Source: Selenomonadaceae bacterium
GTDB taxonomy: Bacteria > Bacillota > Negativicutes > Selenomonadales > Selenomonadaceae
Assembly: GCA_017518105.1 (NCBI GenBank)
Contig: JAFWWC010000026.1
Location: 1-64,000, forward strand
Direction of reading: 5' to 3'
DNA: 64,000 nucleotides
How positions within the stretch are numbered: position 1 is the first letter of the stretch; the number at the start of each line of letters is the position of its first letter. The position numbers and the translations under genes are program-made. Of the stretch, positions 8,615 through 17,721 are shown in pieces. Under the pieces are notes generated by a model. That model saw only the letters and a program-made list of their open reading frames with translations, was not told the DNA's origin and ran no database searches.

Positions 8615-8711
8615 ACGCAACTAGCAATGCGCAGCGTTGCGTACGAGCGCGGTCACAACGTAAGAATTATTGATGATTCAAGCGCGACCGCTGGATGCAA
8701 CGTCACGTTGC
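8615..8711 (+). repeat. Dispersed structured repeat, copy A
   Basis: Hairpin I is GCAATGC (8624-8630), loop GCA, GCGTTGC (8634-8640). The core GTACGAGCGCGG starts at 8641. GCGCGACCG is at 8682-8690. Hairpin II is GCAACG (8697-8702), loop TCA, CGTTGC (8706-8711). Order and spacing match copies B-D. The korB stop codon (8678-8680) and its last codons lie inside this copy. Confidence 0.8.
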
Positions 8712-9529
8712 CCTCCCGCGAGGTCTCTTACGTGTGTATAAGCTACGTCGTAAGGCTCAGCCTCCGCTTTATAGAACAAACCAATCGGGAACTTGTCGCC
8801 AGTCTTCTTATCGTCAGACAACTTATCCCAAGCAGTCTTCATGACGGCGTTATCACGCATCCACGCCATCATCTTAGCGGGGTCGCCCATCTTGTTGCGT
8901 CTGCCGTAAGCCGTCGGGCATTGAACCAGAGCTTCGATAAACGAAAAGCCCTTGTTGTTAAGTCCGTCCTCAATCGTCTTGACGAGGTGTTGAACGTGGA
9001 AAGCCGTCGAGCGGGCAACATAAGTAGCACCCGCCGCCTCCGCGAGTTTGCACGCGTCGAAGGGTCTATCAACCGAGCCATAAGGAGCAGTCGTCGCCTT
9101 CTTGCCTAGCGGCGTCATCGGGGACGCTTGCCCGCCCGTCATGCCGTAGATATTGTTGTTGAACAGGATAACCGTTAAATCGACATTGCGCCGGCAGCCG
9201 TGGATAAAATGATTGCCGCCAATCGCCGTGCAGTCGCCGTCGCCCGTGATGACTATGACGTTTAGTTCAGGACGAGCAAGCTTAACACCCGTCGCGAATG
9301 GAATTGCCCGCCCGTGAGCCGTGTGCAACGTGTCAAAGTCCATATAACCCGACGCCCGCGAACTGCAACCGATGCCGCTGACAATAACTGTATTATCCTG
9401 CGTGAAGGACGGATTCTTCTCTATCGCCTGAACAATCGCCTTCATGACGATTCCATTACCGCAACCAGGGCACCACAAATGCGGCAGGCGATTCCGTCTG
9501 AAAAATTTTTCGTAGCTACGCTCAACCAT
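8678..9529 (-). CDS. korB: 2-oxoacid:ferredoxin oxidoreductase beta subunit (TPP-binding)
   Basis: 283 residues. HLWCPGCGNG near the N-terminus and the thiamine-pyrophosphate motif GDGD...NNNIYGMTGGQ (about residues 95-135) identify the beta subunit. The start overlaps the korA stop by 8 bases, so translation is probably coupled. The C-terminal tail (GQRDVASSGRA) and the stop are encoded within dispersed repeat copy A, so the last 10 or so residues are probably acquired and dispensable. The 2-oxoglutarate preference is inferred from the D-A-B-C gene order and not provable here. Confidence 0.92.
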   Translation of the reverse strand: MVERSYEKFFRRNRLPHLWCPGCGNGIVMKAIVQAIEKNPSFTQDNTVIVSGIGCSSRASGYMDFDTLHTAHGRAIPFATGVKLARPELNVIVITGDGDCTAIGGNHFIHGCRRNVDLTVILFNNNIYGMTGGQASPMTPLGKKATTAPYGSVDRPFDACKLAEAAGATYVARSTAFHVQHLVKTIEDGLNNKGFSFIEALVQCPTAYGRRNKMGDPAKMMAWMRDNAVMKTAWDKLSDDKKTGDKFPIGLFYKAEAEPYDVAYTHVRDLAGGQRDVASSGRA

Positions 9530-10664
9530 TGCCGTTCACCTCCGCGATAAGTTCATCAATCGATTGCTCAATCTCTTCCGGCTCAAAAATCGTCATGTCG
9601 TATTTGGCGCAGAGCTTGACAGGGCATTGACCAGCTACGGCGCGTTCGACTTCGTTGACGAGCTGACCAAAGTTTAACTCGGCGACGACCAGACCTTTAA
9701 CCTTGCCAGCGAGCTTGCGGATAACTTTATCGGCGAACGGGAAGATTGTAATCAGCCTAACGAACCCGACCTTCAAGCCGCGTTTGCGAACGTTCAAGAC
9801 TGCCTCATAAGCTGTGCGAGCCGTGCCGCCGAACGATACGATTGCAAACTCGGCGTCGTCCATGAACTCCTGATGAACTTCGATAATGTCTTCGGCGCGG
9901 GCAATCTTATCGTTCATGCGCTTAATCGCCTCACGAGTAACTTTGGGACTGCCGCTGGGGAAGCCGGTTTCGTCGTGAATCAAGCCCGTTACGTGAATTC
10001 GATAGCCTTCGCCGAAGTTGGCGACGTTCGGAACTAAATCATCATCGGGCGTATATGGCTCGTAACCTTCGGCGCGTGAAGTCTTCGGAGTGCGGCGCGG
10101 ATAAATTTCGACCTCGGCGGGCAATTCGACGTTCTCGCGCAGGTGTCCGACAATTTCATCAGTCAACAGGATAACGGGCGTCCTAAACCGTTCAGCGTAG
10201 TTGACAGCCTTAACCGCAATATCGAATGCCTCGCGAACGCTCCACGGACTTAGAACAATGATTGAGTGGTCGCCGTGCGTGCCCCAACGAGCTTGCATGA
10301 CATCGCCTTGACTGGGGGCGGTAGGTTGTCCCGTAGAAGGTCCGACGCGCTGAACGTTGACAATCACGGCGGGAATCTCGGCGGCGGCGGCATAACCGAT
10401 TAACTCCTGCTTGAGACTGATGCCAGGACCCGATGACGCCGTTAAAACTTTCTTGCCAGCCAAAGATGCGCCGAGCACGACTCCCATGCTTGCAATCTCG
10501 TCTTCCATTTGGACGAACGTGCCGCCGACTTTAGGCATAAGTTTCGCCAAACTCTCGGCAATCTCCGTTGAAGGCGTTATCGGATAGCCGCCGAAGAAAC
10601 GGACGCCCGCCGCCAGTGCGCCTTCAGCGATTGCCTCGTTGCCCTGCATTAAACGTGCGCTCAT
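9522..10664 (-). CDS. korA: 2-oxoacid:ferredoxin oxidoreductase alpha subunit
   Basis: 380 residues with the alpha-subunit pyrimidine-binding and transketolase C-terminal-like domains: GNEAIAEGALAAGVRFFGGYPITPSTEIAE at the N-terminus, of which GYPITPS is diagnostic, and SSGPGISLKQE near 80. It pairs with KorB to bind thiamine pyrophosphate. It overlaps korD by 4 bases and korB by 8, a tightly coupled operon. It feeds reduced ferredoxin to anaerobic metabolism and links 2-oxoglutarate with succinyl-CoA. Confidence 0.93.
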   Translation of the reverse strand: MSARLMQGNEAIAEGALAAGVRFFGGYPITPSTEIAESLAKLMPKVGGTFVQMEDEIASMGVVLGASLAGKKVLTASSGPGISLKQELIGYAAAAEIPAVIVNVQRVGPSTGQPTAPSQGDVMQARWGTHGDHSIIVLSPWSVREAFDIAVKAVNYAERFRTPVILLTDEIVGHLRENVELPAEVEIYPRRTPKTSRAEGYEPYTPDDDLVPNVANFGEGYRIHVTGLIHDETGFPSGSPKVTREAIKRMNDKIARAEDIIEVHQEFMDDAEFAIVSFGGTARTAYEAVLNVRKRGLKVGFVRLITIFPFADKVIRKLAGKVKGLVVAELNFGQLVNEVERAVAGQCPVKLCAKYDMTIFEPEEIEQSIDELIAEVNGNG

Positions 10665-10870
10665 TTCGCCGCCTCCTTTTTAACCTTGTCCATGAAGATT
10701 GCGTAATCGGGGCAACGAAGCTCACATTGCCCGCAAGCTATGCAGTTCTCGTGATGAGCCACGTAGACTTTGCCGAGCGTGTCCAATGCCAAAACCTGCT
10801 TCGGACAAAACGCTACGCAAATCCCACAGCCCTTGCACCGCTCAAGCTTGAGCGTGAATTCAGACTTCAT
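10661..10870 (-). CDS. korD: Ferredoxin-like delta subunit (2x[4Fe-4S])
   Basis: A 69-residue ferredoxin with two complete cluster motifs, CKGCGICVAFCPK and CIACGQCELRCPD. It is the electron-carrying delta subunit of the KorABCD enzyme. Its ATG overlaps the stop of the upstream Cys-rich unknown gene by 4 bases, and its stop overlaps the korA start by 4 bases. Confidence 0.93.
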   Translation of the reverse strand: MKSEFTLKLERCKGCGICVAFCPKQVLALDTLGKVYVAHHENCIACGQCELRCPDYAIFMDKVKKEAAK

Positions 10871-11547
10871 AAAGCTCTCTCCCTTAAATTTATTTGGTAC
10901 TGCTTGAGAAACTCTTTAGCAAAATTTTCTTCGGGCGTGCCGCGCTTGACTTCAACCGCCCGCTCCAGAAACTTAATTGCCGTCGCGTCGTCAAAGTATC
11001 TGAACAAGCCCTGCCGCCAAGGTGGTTTACCTGGATATATATCCCAAAAGTTCATTTCGTTAGTTTCATTAGGACGAAATTCGAGTCGCCAATGATTACA
11101 TGCAGAAACTTTTCCAGGATTTTTTTTATCACCCTCAAAAAAATCTTTGATAATGAACATTGCTAGAACAAACCTACTAGAATCGGGCATATAGGGCTTA
11201 ACAGTAGTCAAAATGCAAAGATGATTTATCATGTCTGTATTGCTGAATTTACGCGTCGTATCATCATTGTTCCAACCTGCTTCTGCATACCAATCCAGCA
11301 AAGTAATACTTTCGTTGCAAAAACCAGAATCTTCAACTTGCCATCTTTGCTCTAATTCCTCACGTGAAATTCTTTTACACAAATACTTTTTGCAAAAATT
11401 GTTATCGTGCGAACACCAAGGACGATTTCTATTCAAGATGTTGTAAAAAATATTTGTGTCACTGCAAAGCCCGCGAAAACCTATACAATTCGAGCTAGCA
11501 CCTCCGTCGCAATAATTCAGCTTGAACGCTATACAATTTCCTTCCAT
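10867..11547 (-). CDS. Cys-rich protein of unknown function
   Basis: 226 residues starting at ATG 11547 (or 11550), seven bases after GGAGGT. The N-terminal third has many cysteines (NYCDGG, NCIGF, GLCSD, WCSHD, FCKKYLC), which suggests metal binding. The rest has no motif I recognise and no membrane segment. The 5' two thirds (about 11040-11547) is markedly AT-rich, whereas the 3' part has the GC-rich codons of its neighbours; the gene looks mosaic. It lies between rqcH (48 bp upstream) and korD (4-bp overlap), so it is co-transcribed with the kor operon, but no functional link is visible. Confidence 0.6.
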   Translation of the reverse strand: MEGNCIAFKLNYCDGGASSNCIGFRGLCSDTNIFYNILNRNRPWCSHDNNFCKKYLCKRISREELEQRWQVEDSGFCNESITLLDWYAEAGWNNDDTTRKFSNTDMINHLCILTTVKPYMPDSSRFVLAMFIIKDFFEGDKKNPGKVSACNHWRLEFRPNETNEMNFWDIYPGKPPWRQGLFRYFDDATAIKFLERAVEVKRGTPEENFAKEFLKQYQINLRERAL

Positions 11548-11595
11548 CATAAGCACCTCCAAAAAAACTTTGTAAAGACTTCGCGCCCAAATCAA

Positions 11596-13323
11596 TCAAT
11601 CCTGCGCCTGCGACAAAATTTTTTCCAAGGCGGCAGAGGGCGTGACGTAAAGCGTTCGCTGATTCGTGAAGACGACGAAGCCCGGCTTAGCCCCCGAAGG
11701 TTTCTTGACGAACTTGCACGCGACATAATCGACTGGAACTTTCGACGAACCACGAGCCTTGGAGAAATATGCGGCGAGTTCTGCGGCAAGTTGTAAGGTA
11801 TCATCGCTAACATTTGAACTGCGAACTATGACATGCGAACCGGTGATGTCTTTGGTGTGCAACCACAGGTCGTCGGGCGCGGCTAGCTTGAAGGTCAAGC
11901 GGTCGTTCTGCGTGTTGTTCTTGCCGATAAAAATTTCCGTGCTATCGGGAGCCGTGAACTTAAACGGTTCAGACTTCTTGCTTAGGGCAGACTTCTTGCG
12001 AGCCTCTTTAAGGTAGCCGCCCGCAATTAGCTCCGTGCGTATCTCGTCAATGTCAGCCAAAGTTGTGCAAGCCGTCAATGAGTGGGCGACACTCTCAAGA
12101 TAAACAATCTCTTTGCGGCAAAGGTCAATTTGCTCGGTAATAAACTTCGTCGAACGCTTGAGCTTGTCGTATTTCTTGTAGAAGGCTTGAACGTTAGCGG
12201 CAATCGTCAGGCGGCGGTCGAGGCTGATAGAAAGTTTCTGCCCGTCGTAGATGTTGTCGACTGTGATTAAGTCGTCGGCGTGGTCTTTGAACTGGTAACG
12301 ATACGTCGACAGGTTATCGGCGCGAATTCTCCAATCGTCAGCGTTCTCGGCGGCGGCAAGCTCCTCTTCAAGCACGGAAATTTTATTCGTCGCCCGCCGC
12401 AGTTCATTGCCCACAAGCTTAGTAAAGCGTTCCTTGTCAGGAGGCACGTAGCTCCCCGCTAGGTCGTCGGCAGTTTCCAATAGCTCCGATAAAGTTTCAA
12501 ACGTCCGAAGACTTCCACGAAGATAACTAAGCTTGACGGCAGAAATAGCAAGAACTTTTCCCTCGTCCGCAATCATGCAAGGCGTTGGAACTTTGGCGGC
12601 GTCCCGAATGTCAATCAAGGCGTCGCGGAGGCTGTCGAAGTCCTTAGCGTCAAGCGCGGAAGTCTTAATGTCGTTGGGCAAGCCAGCAAGGTAAATCGTC
12701 TCCTTTACGCTCTGAGGTCCAAAGCCTTGGCAAGCGTTCATGATTGACTTATCAAGTCGCAAGTCCTCCGCCTTGACGCGAGCTAAAATTTCTTCAACGT
12801 CGGCGGCGAAAATGTCTAATTTGCCTTGGGCGGGCGGCAACTGATAAATCTGATTGGGTAGGACGGTTCGCACGCGGCTGGAGTTCGTGCCGATTTTCTT
12901 TAGGGCGTCGACAATCACGCCGTCGCAGACGAGAATCAAGTTGCTGTACTTGCCGATGAGTTCCGCCGCCAATGTAAAGGTTTGAATCCTTCCTCCCGCC
13001 CCGATTGCGTCCACGTCTAGGAAAATGATTCGGTCGAGTTCGTGCTGACGAATCGCCGCGACTCTTCCGCCCTCTAGGTTTTTCCTTAGCACCATGCAAA
13101 AGGTCGGCGGCTCTGGAAGGTTTTCGGGGGCTTTGGTAAGCAAGTGCACCGAGGGATTTTGCGGCGCAGTCGAGAGCCTAAGCAAGAACGTTCGCCCCGG
13201 CTGCCGTATCGTGATTGTTAGGTTCGCTTTGTTCTGTTGAGTGATTTTATCTACGCGCCCGCCGACCAGAAGTTTTGCAAGCTCCAAAGTCAGCGGACGC
13301 ATCGAGAAGCCGTCCAAGTTCAT
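11596..13323 (-). CDS. rqcH: Ribosome quality control factor RqcH (NFACT)
   Basis: 575 residues with the NFACT layout: NFACT-N at about 1-180, helix-hairpin-helix and a coiled coil in the middle, and the NFACT-R domain at about 450-560 (LHTKDITGSHVIVR). The D97-R98 pair known to be needed for Ala-tailing in RqcH is present (HELDRI). RqcH binds obstructed 50S subunits and recruits tRNA-Ala to add C-terminal alanine tails. Older annotation calls this a fibronectin-binding protein. It overlaps the RgpF-like gene by 4 bases. Confidence 0.93.
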   Translation of the reverse strand: MNLDGFSMRPLTLELAKLLVGGRVDKITQQNKANLTITIRQPGRTFLLRLSTAPQNPSVHLLTKAPENLPEPPTFCMVLRKNLEGGRVAAIRQHELDRIIFLDVDAIGAGGRIQTFTLAAELIGKYSNLILVCDGVIVDALKKIGTNSSRVRTVLPNQIYQLPPAQGKLDIFAADVEEILARVKAEDLRLDKSIMNACQGFGPQSVKETIYLAGLPNDIKTSALDAKDFDSLRDALIDIRDAAKVPTPCMIADEGKVLAISAVKLSYLRGSLRTFETLSELLETADDLAGSYVPPDKERFTKLVGNELRRATNKISVLEEELAAAENADDWRIRADNLSTYRYQFKDHADDLITVDNIYDGQKLSISLDRRLTIAANVQAFYKKYDKLKRSTKFITEQIDLCRKEIVYLESVAHSLTACTTLADIDEIRTELIAGGYLKEARKKSALSKKSEPFKFTAPDSTEIFIGKNNTQNDRLTFKLAAPDDLWLHTKDITGSHVIVRSSNVSDDTLQLAAELAAYFSKARGSSKVPVDYVACKFVKKPSGAKPGFVVFTNQRTLYVTPSAALEKILSQAQD

Positions 13324-14390
13324 TGTCTCACCTCATATCGTTTCAAGACCGAATGCCGCGCCCGTTTGATGTTGGCTGTCAGTTCGGCTTGCGAAGAAGA
13401 TTTTAAAAGCGGCGTCGGGTTGATGAAGCCTGCGCCCGTGTCGACCTTAACCCAACCGAAGCCCGCCGCCTCGACTACAAACAAAAACGCCCGCTCAATC
13501 ACATGGGCAAGCGTCCCGTCAACTTGTCCGCTCTCCTCTGGGAAATCGTCAAAGGTCAAGCCGCAGTCGAGGAGCGGCGTCAGTGCTTTGGGCTTGAACC
13601 AGAACATTGAGCCGGCGGGGAATTCAATCAAGTTGCGGTGGTCAATCTCAATTCCTAGCCGGTGTAGAAAGTCCTTCGTGCCGTGAAAGTTCTTGCCCCA
13701 ATGAATCAGCGTGCGGGTCGGGTTGAAGTGTTGCGGGAAGACCAAACCAACTTCATCATGCGCCAGAATGTTCAATATGCCTTCGACGATTGCCGAGCTA
13801 CCCAAGAGATTGCGATAAAGATGATTGCGCCAACCCGACAGAATTTTTTCGGCATGCAGGGATTTTTTGCTGTGGATATGAACGCAAGCATCGTAGCTGC
13901 CGTAAATGTCTTTGAAGCCGACGAACGCCGCCGCAATGTCTCGACCGCGATTAGGGAAGACCCTCACGAGCACGCGCCCCTTGTCGAAGTCGCCGAAGAC
14001 TTTTTCAATAGCGGCTTGCTTATCGGGCGAAGTCGTCGAGATGAACACATCGACCGCGCAGGGAATATTCAGCAGGAGTTGCTTAAGCTCTTCGGCAAGC
14101 TCCGGATAGAAGATATGCACGACCGCCGCGACCTTGAGTTTGACGGGCGGCGCAGTGAAATTCAGCGGAACTTTTAACGCAAAATCTTTGCCGCGCTTGA
14201 GCCGGACGGAATCTTCAAAGCCGGTCACCTGCATAAAAAAAGCCTCGCCGCAGTCTTGGCGATGAGTTTCGTTGCGTAGGTTATAAAAAATGAATTCGTA
14301 GACCTCTGGATGATGAATCGCGCAGAAGTCCTCGAAGGGCTGAACAAAGTTCCTGCCGATGAAACTTCGCGCCATGCGATAAAGGCTCAT
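13320..14390 (-). CDS. RgpF-like rhamnan/polysaccharide synthesis protein
   Basis: 356 residues. The core (AAVVHIFYPELAEEL, then the CAVDVFISTTS segment, VRVFPNRGRDIAAAF, HIHSKKS, and FPAGSMFWFKP) matches the RgpF family of surface polysaccharide (rhamnan) assembly proteins, presumed glycosyltransferases. The N-terminus (SLYRMARSFIGRNF) resembles the start of the upstream fused glycosyltransferase (KIYRALTGSTIRNF), so the two share a short N-terminal module. It overlaps both neighbours by 4 bases. It is probably cytoplasmic, acting in surface glycan building; acceptor and sugar are unknown. Confidence 0.82.
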   Translation of the reverse strand: MSLYRMARSFIGRNFVQPFEDFCAIHHPEVYEFIFYNLRNETHRQDCGEAFFMQVTGFEDSVRLKRGKDFALKVPLNFTAPPVKLKVAAVVHIFYPELAEELKQLLLNIPCAVDVFISTTSPDKQAAIEKVFGDFDKGRVLVRVFPNRGRDIAAAFVGFKDIYGSYDACVHIHSKKSLHAEKILSGWRNHLYRNLLGSSAIVEGILNILAHDEVGLVFPQHFNPTRTLIHWGKNFHGTKDFLHRLGIEIDHRNLIEFPAGSMFWFKPKALTPLLDCGLTFDDFPEESGQVDGTLAHVIERAFLFVVEAAGFGWVKVDTGAGFINPTPLLKSSSQAELTANIKRARHSVLKRYEVRQ

Positions 14391-16561
14391 AAGTTTTTGC
14401 CCTCGTAGACTGCGATATATTTTTCCGCGACGCGCTCAAGGGAAAATTTTTCGGCGGACTCGGCGACGTGACTTTTTATCCTCTCGTAAGCTTTGGGATT
14501 ATCGGCAAGCGTCCGAAGAATTTTTGCAAGCTCGGCGACGGGAACTTTACCATTGACTAAATCAAAGACGATGCCCGCCTCGCCAATCATCGCGGGGACT
14601 TCGCCGAGATTCGAGCTGACGACCGGACGCCCCGCAAAGAAGCTGTCGATAATCAGGAGCGGGAAACTCTCGCCCGTGTACTCGCTGGGCAACAAGCCGA
14701 CATCAGCCGCCGCCAAATAATCGCGCACATTGCTTTTGAAGCCGACGAGGTGCACGAACTTTGGCACGCGCCCTTTGAGCTTGTCATACATTTCGCCCGC
14801 GCCAACCAAAATCAAATCAATGCGCCGCCCGCCCGACTGATTGGCAAGCTTAACTGCCTCAATCGCCGCCGCCCATCCCTTTTGGGGAATGGCACGGCTG
14901 ACCACGCACGCCACGAAAGATTTTTTTGGAATGTTAAGCTCGGCACGCGGCACGGGCAAAATCGGCGAACGTTCTAAGCCGTTGCCAATCTTGTAAAAGA
15001 TTTCCTCGCGCCCAAAGTCGTTCTGCTTAAACGGCGTCAAATTTTTCTCGGCAATGTAGACGAACGCGCTGACAGATTTTTTAACACGCGCCAGAATTTC
15101 TTTGAGGTAATCGGCGTCGGTCGCCTCGTACATGCCGTGAAGCGTGACGACGTGCCGCAAGCCCGGATTGCTCTCTACGACGTAGCTTGTTGCCGAATCC
15201 GTTGCTCCGTGGTGCGTGTGAATCAAATCAATCTTGAACTGCGCGACTACCTCGGCAAGCCCGCCCGTCTCGTTTAGCCTGATAAGCGGAATCGTCGCGT
15301 TGAGTTTCCTTCGCACGTCGGGCAAGTTGTCCGCCATTTGGAAATCAAGAACCGTCACGGCAAATCCTCTGCGGCTTAGTTCATTGGCAAGGAACAGCGG
15401 GAAAGTCTCGCCACCGCCGATACTCATCGAGAAGACGCCCATTAAGATATTCGGCTTGCGTTTGATGCTAAGAATCTTTTCCACGCCGAAAATCTTTTCA
15501 AGCTCGCTGATGTCCTTGCCGCCGTAGTAGCCAAAGAAATGCTCCTCCAGCTTATTAAAGTGCGCCTCGTGGATTTCGGCGGGCACAAGATAATTTTCTG
15601 CGACGAACTCGGCAATGCGTGCATGCTCTTCAAAGTAACGCGGCTCCTTTTGAATCTTGAGTGAGGTGCTGTTCTTGTGGACGCGATAAAAGTTCGTGGC
15701 GTTCGGCGAATAGTAAACGCAACCGCCCTTAATCACGTCGAGATAGAACGCCCAATCGCCGCAAAGCTTCATACCCGTGCAAAGCTCTGGAAAGGTTTGA
15801 CGCTTGCGGAAAAGGACGCCGCTAACGTTCGGGATAATGTTTTTTATGCCAAAGCCTTGAGCGACGAACTCGGCGGCAGTCACGGCAAAAGGTTTCGTCC
15901 AATCGAACGTGGGCAAGTCGGCAAGGTATTGTTCCGTCGTGAAAATCTTCTTATCTTCTTGGATAAAGTCCGTGCGGCAGAAGGCAAGCTCGATGGCATC
16001 ATCGGCGAAGGCAGTCACCAGCTCCGATAGAAAATTTTCCGCGCTGAAGTCGTCGCTTTCCGCAATCCAAACCAAATCGCCGCGAGCCTCGGCAATGCCC
16101 CGCCGCCATTGGTTGAAGACGCCGCCAGAATTTTTATCGTTGATGATTAGTCGAGTATTGTCCGCGTGCCTAGCTTGAAATTCTTTCAAAATGTCGCGGC
16201 TTGAGTCGGTGGAGGCGTCGTCTAGGAGAATCACTTCAAAATTTCTGTAGGACTGACTGTAAACCGTTTCGAGGCGTTGACGCAGAAAGGGCGCGTGATT
16301 AAAATTCGGGACAACTACACTGACCAGCGGCGAGAAATCTTTTTGCGTCGAGACCTTCCAGAAGTTCAAAGGCTGTGCAGAGTTTCTTCCGCGAGACATG
16401 GAGAATCTTAGTAGCGCAGACTTCGCGGCGGCCTTCACGGGCAAAAAAATCCTTGCGTGGACGGTCGGCAGATATGACGCGCAGAAGTCTTCGACGCCCT
16501 TGACGAAATTTCTAATCGTCGAGCCGGTCAGTGCGCGGTAGATTTTCATATTCAAGCCCAA
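14387..16561 (-). CDS. Bifunctional glycosyltransferase, GT2 fused to GT4
   Basis: About 724 residues. A GT2 domain (about 80-300: SVVVPNFNHAPFLRQRLE, LLDDASTDSS and an ESDD metal motif) is followed by a GT4 domain (about 370-720: GGGETFPLFLANEL, IHTHHGATDSATS, VSRAIPQKGW, LLPSEYTGESFPLLI). TTG 16561 lies 6 bases after GAGGTG; ATG 16549 (KIYRALTG) is the alternative and aligns with the neighbour's N-terminus. Starts further upstream would run through the divergent aroF promoter. It is likely the first gene of the minus-strand operon with the RgpF-like protein, adding two sugars to a surface glycan. Confidence 0.85.
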   Translation of the reverse strand: MGLNMKIYRALTGSTIRNFVKGVEDFCASYLPTVHARIFLPVKAAAKSALLRFSMSRGRNSAQPLNFWKVSTQKDFSPLVSVVVPNFNHAPFLRQRLETVYSQSYRNFEVILLDDASTDSSRDILKEFQARHADNTRLIINDKNSGGVFNQWRRGIAEARGDLVWIAESDDFSAENFLSELVTAFADDAIELAFCRTDFIQEDKKIFTTEQYLADLPTFDWTKPFAVTAAEFVAQGFGIKNIIPNVSGVLFRKRQTFPELCTGMKLCGDWAFYLDVIKGGCVYYSPNATNFYRVHKNSTSLKIQKEPRYFEEHARIAEFVAENYLVPAEIHEAHFNKLEEHFFGYYGGKDISELEKIFGVEKILSIKRKPNILMGVFSMSIGGGETFPLFLANELSRRGFAVTVLDFQMADNLPDVRRKLNATIPLIRLNETGGLAEVVAQFKIDLIHTHHGATDSATSYVVESNPGLRHVVTLHGMYEATDADYLKEILARVKKSVSAFVYIAEKNLTPFKQNDFGREEIFYKIGNGLERSPILPVPRAELNIPKKSFVACVVSRAIPQKGWAAAIEAVKLANQSGGRRIDLILVGAGEMYDKLKGRVPKFVHLVGFKSNVRDYLAAADVGLLPSEYTGESFPLLIIDSFFAGRPVVSSNLGEVPAMIGEAGIVFDLVNGKVPVAELAKILRTLADNPKAYERIKSHVAESAEKFSLERVAEKYIAVYEGKNL

Positions 16562-16621
16562 AATTTTCACCTCGCATTGAGGATAATAAAAAGCAAGCTT
16601 AAAGTCAATGCCGCGGCGATA

Positions 16622-16650
16622 TTTACATTCCAAACTGAATTCGCTATCAT
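16622..16650 (+). promoter_or_regulatory. Promoter of aroF
   Basis: TTTACA (16622-16627), a 17-base spacer and TATCAT (16645-16650), 31 bases before the aroF ATG. The spacer end and -10 (TGAATTCGCTATCAT) are nearly identical to those of the promoter at 22882-22910. Confidence 0.65.
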
Positions 16651-16680
16651 AGGCAGACAAGATTTAAGGAGGCAACTTGC

Positions 16681-17715
16681 ATGGTCATCATAATGAATCC
16701 AGAGGCGACTTCAAAAAATATCGAAGAGGTCATCAAGGCGATAAAAAGCGTCGGGCTAGACGCAAAGATAATGGAAGGCGCACAACAGAAAATCGTAGGC
16801 GTCATCGGCGACAAGACCAAACTGGCATCCGTGGCTATTGACGCTTTGCCGGGCGTGGAAAGTTCCGTTGCCATTTCAAAGAGCTATAAACTCGCGAGCC
16901 GTGAATTTCATCCGCAGCCGAGTATCATTGACGTTAGCGGCGTGAAGATTGGCGGCGGCGTTCCCGTAGTAATGGCGGGCCCATGTGCAGTCGAGAGCCG
17001 CGAACAACTCATAAAGGCGGCGCAGATTGTCAAGGACGGTGGCGCACAATTCTTGCGGGGCGGAGCTTATAAGCCGAGGACTTCGCCGTATTCGTTCCAA
17101 GGGCTTGAGGTCGAGGGCTTAAAGTATCTTGCCGAGGCACGAGAGGTCACTGGCTTAAAGATAGTCACGGAAGTCACGACGGTCGAAGGCATTGCACCCG
17201 TTGCCGAATATGCGGACATGCTTCAAATCGGCGCGAGGAACATGCAGAACTTCGGACTGCTTAAAGAGGTTGGCAAGTGCAAACGCCCCGTCCTTTTAAA
17301 GCGTGGGCTTGCGGCGACGCTCGACGAGTGGTTGAACGCCGCCGAATACATCATGAACGCGGGCAATCCCAACGTCGTGCTTTGCGAACGAGGAATCAGA
17401 ACTTACGAGACTTACACGCGCAACACCTTGGACTTGTCAGCAGTCGCGGCGGTCAAGCACCTGTCGCACCTGCCGATAATCGTAGACCCTTCACACGGCA
17501 CAGGCAAATGGCGCATGGTTAAACCGATGGCGTTTGCGGCGATAGCGGCGGGCGCAGATGGCTTGATGATGGAAGTGCACCCGAATCCGGCGCGGGCATT
17601 ATCGGACGGTTCGCAGTCGTTGACGCCAGAACATTATCGCGCCGTCATGAAGGGCATAAAAAAGTTGGCGGCGTTCATGCGTGAAGAAAATTTAATCGGG
17701 CTTGACGAGGAGTGA
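16681..17715 (+). CDS. aroF: 3-deoxy-7-phosphoheptulonate (DAHP) synthase
   Basis: 344 residues of the AroAbeta/KdsA-like DAHP synthase family, with an N-terminal ferredoxin-like regulatory domain (about 1-75) and the barrel from about 85 (GPCAVESREQ, then FLRGGAYKPRTSPYSFQG, QIGARNMQNF, IVDPSHGTGKW). It condenses PEP and erythrose-4-phosphate, the first step of the shikimate pathway. ATG 16681 follows AAGGAGG (16666-16672) by 8 bases. It heads a run of eight close plus-strand genes. The N-terminal domain suggests feedback control, which is known for the family. Confidence 0.95.
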   Translation: MVIIMNPEATSKNIEEVIKAIKSVGLDAKIMEGAQQKIVGVIGDKTKLASVAIDALPGVESSVAISKSYKLASREFHPQPSIIDVSGVKIGGGVPVVMAGPCAVESREQLIKAAQIVKDGGAQFLRGGAYKPRTSPYSFQGLEVEGLKYLAEAREVTGLKIVTEVTTVEGIAPVAEYADMLQIGARNMQNFGLLKEVGKCKRPVLLKRGLAATLDEWLNAAEYIMNAGNPNVVLCERGIRTYETYTRNTLDLSAVAAVKHLSHLPIIVDPSHGTGKWRMVKPMAFAAIAAGADGLMMEVHPNPARALSDGSQSLTPEHYRAVMKGIKKLAAFMREENLIGLDEE

Positions 17716-17721
17716 ATACAT

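Noticed and set aside
16562..16660. An upstream start for the fused glycosyltransferase.
   Set aside because: It would approach the divergent aroF promoter and adds residues absent from the related RgpF-like neighbour; GAGGTG supports a start near 16561-16549.
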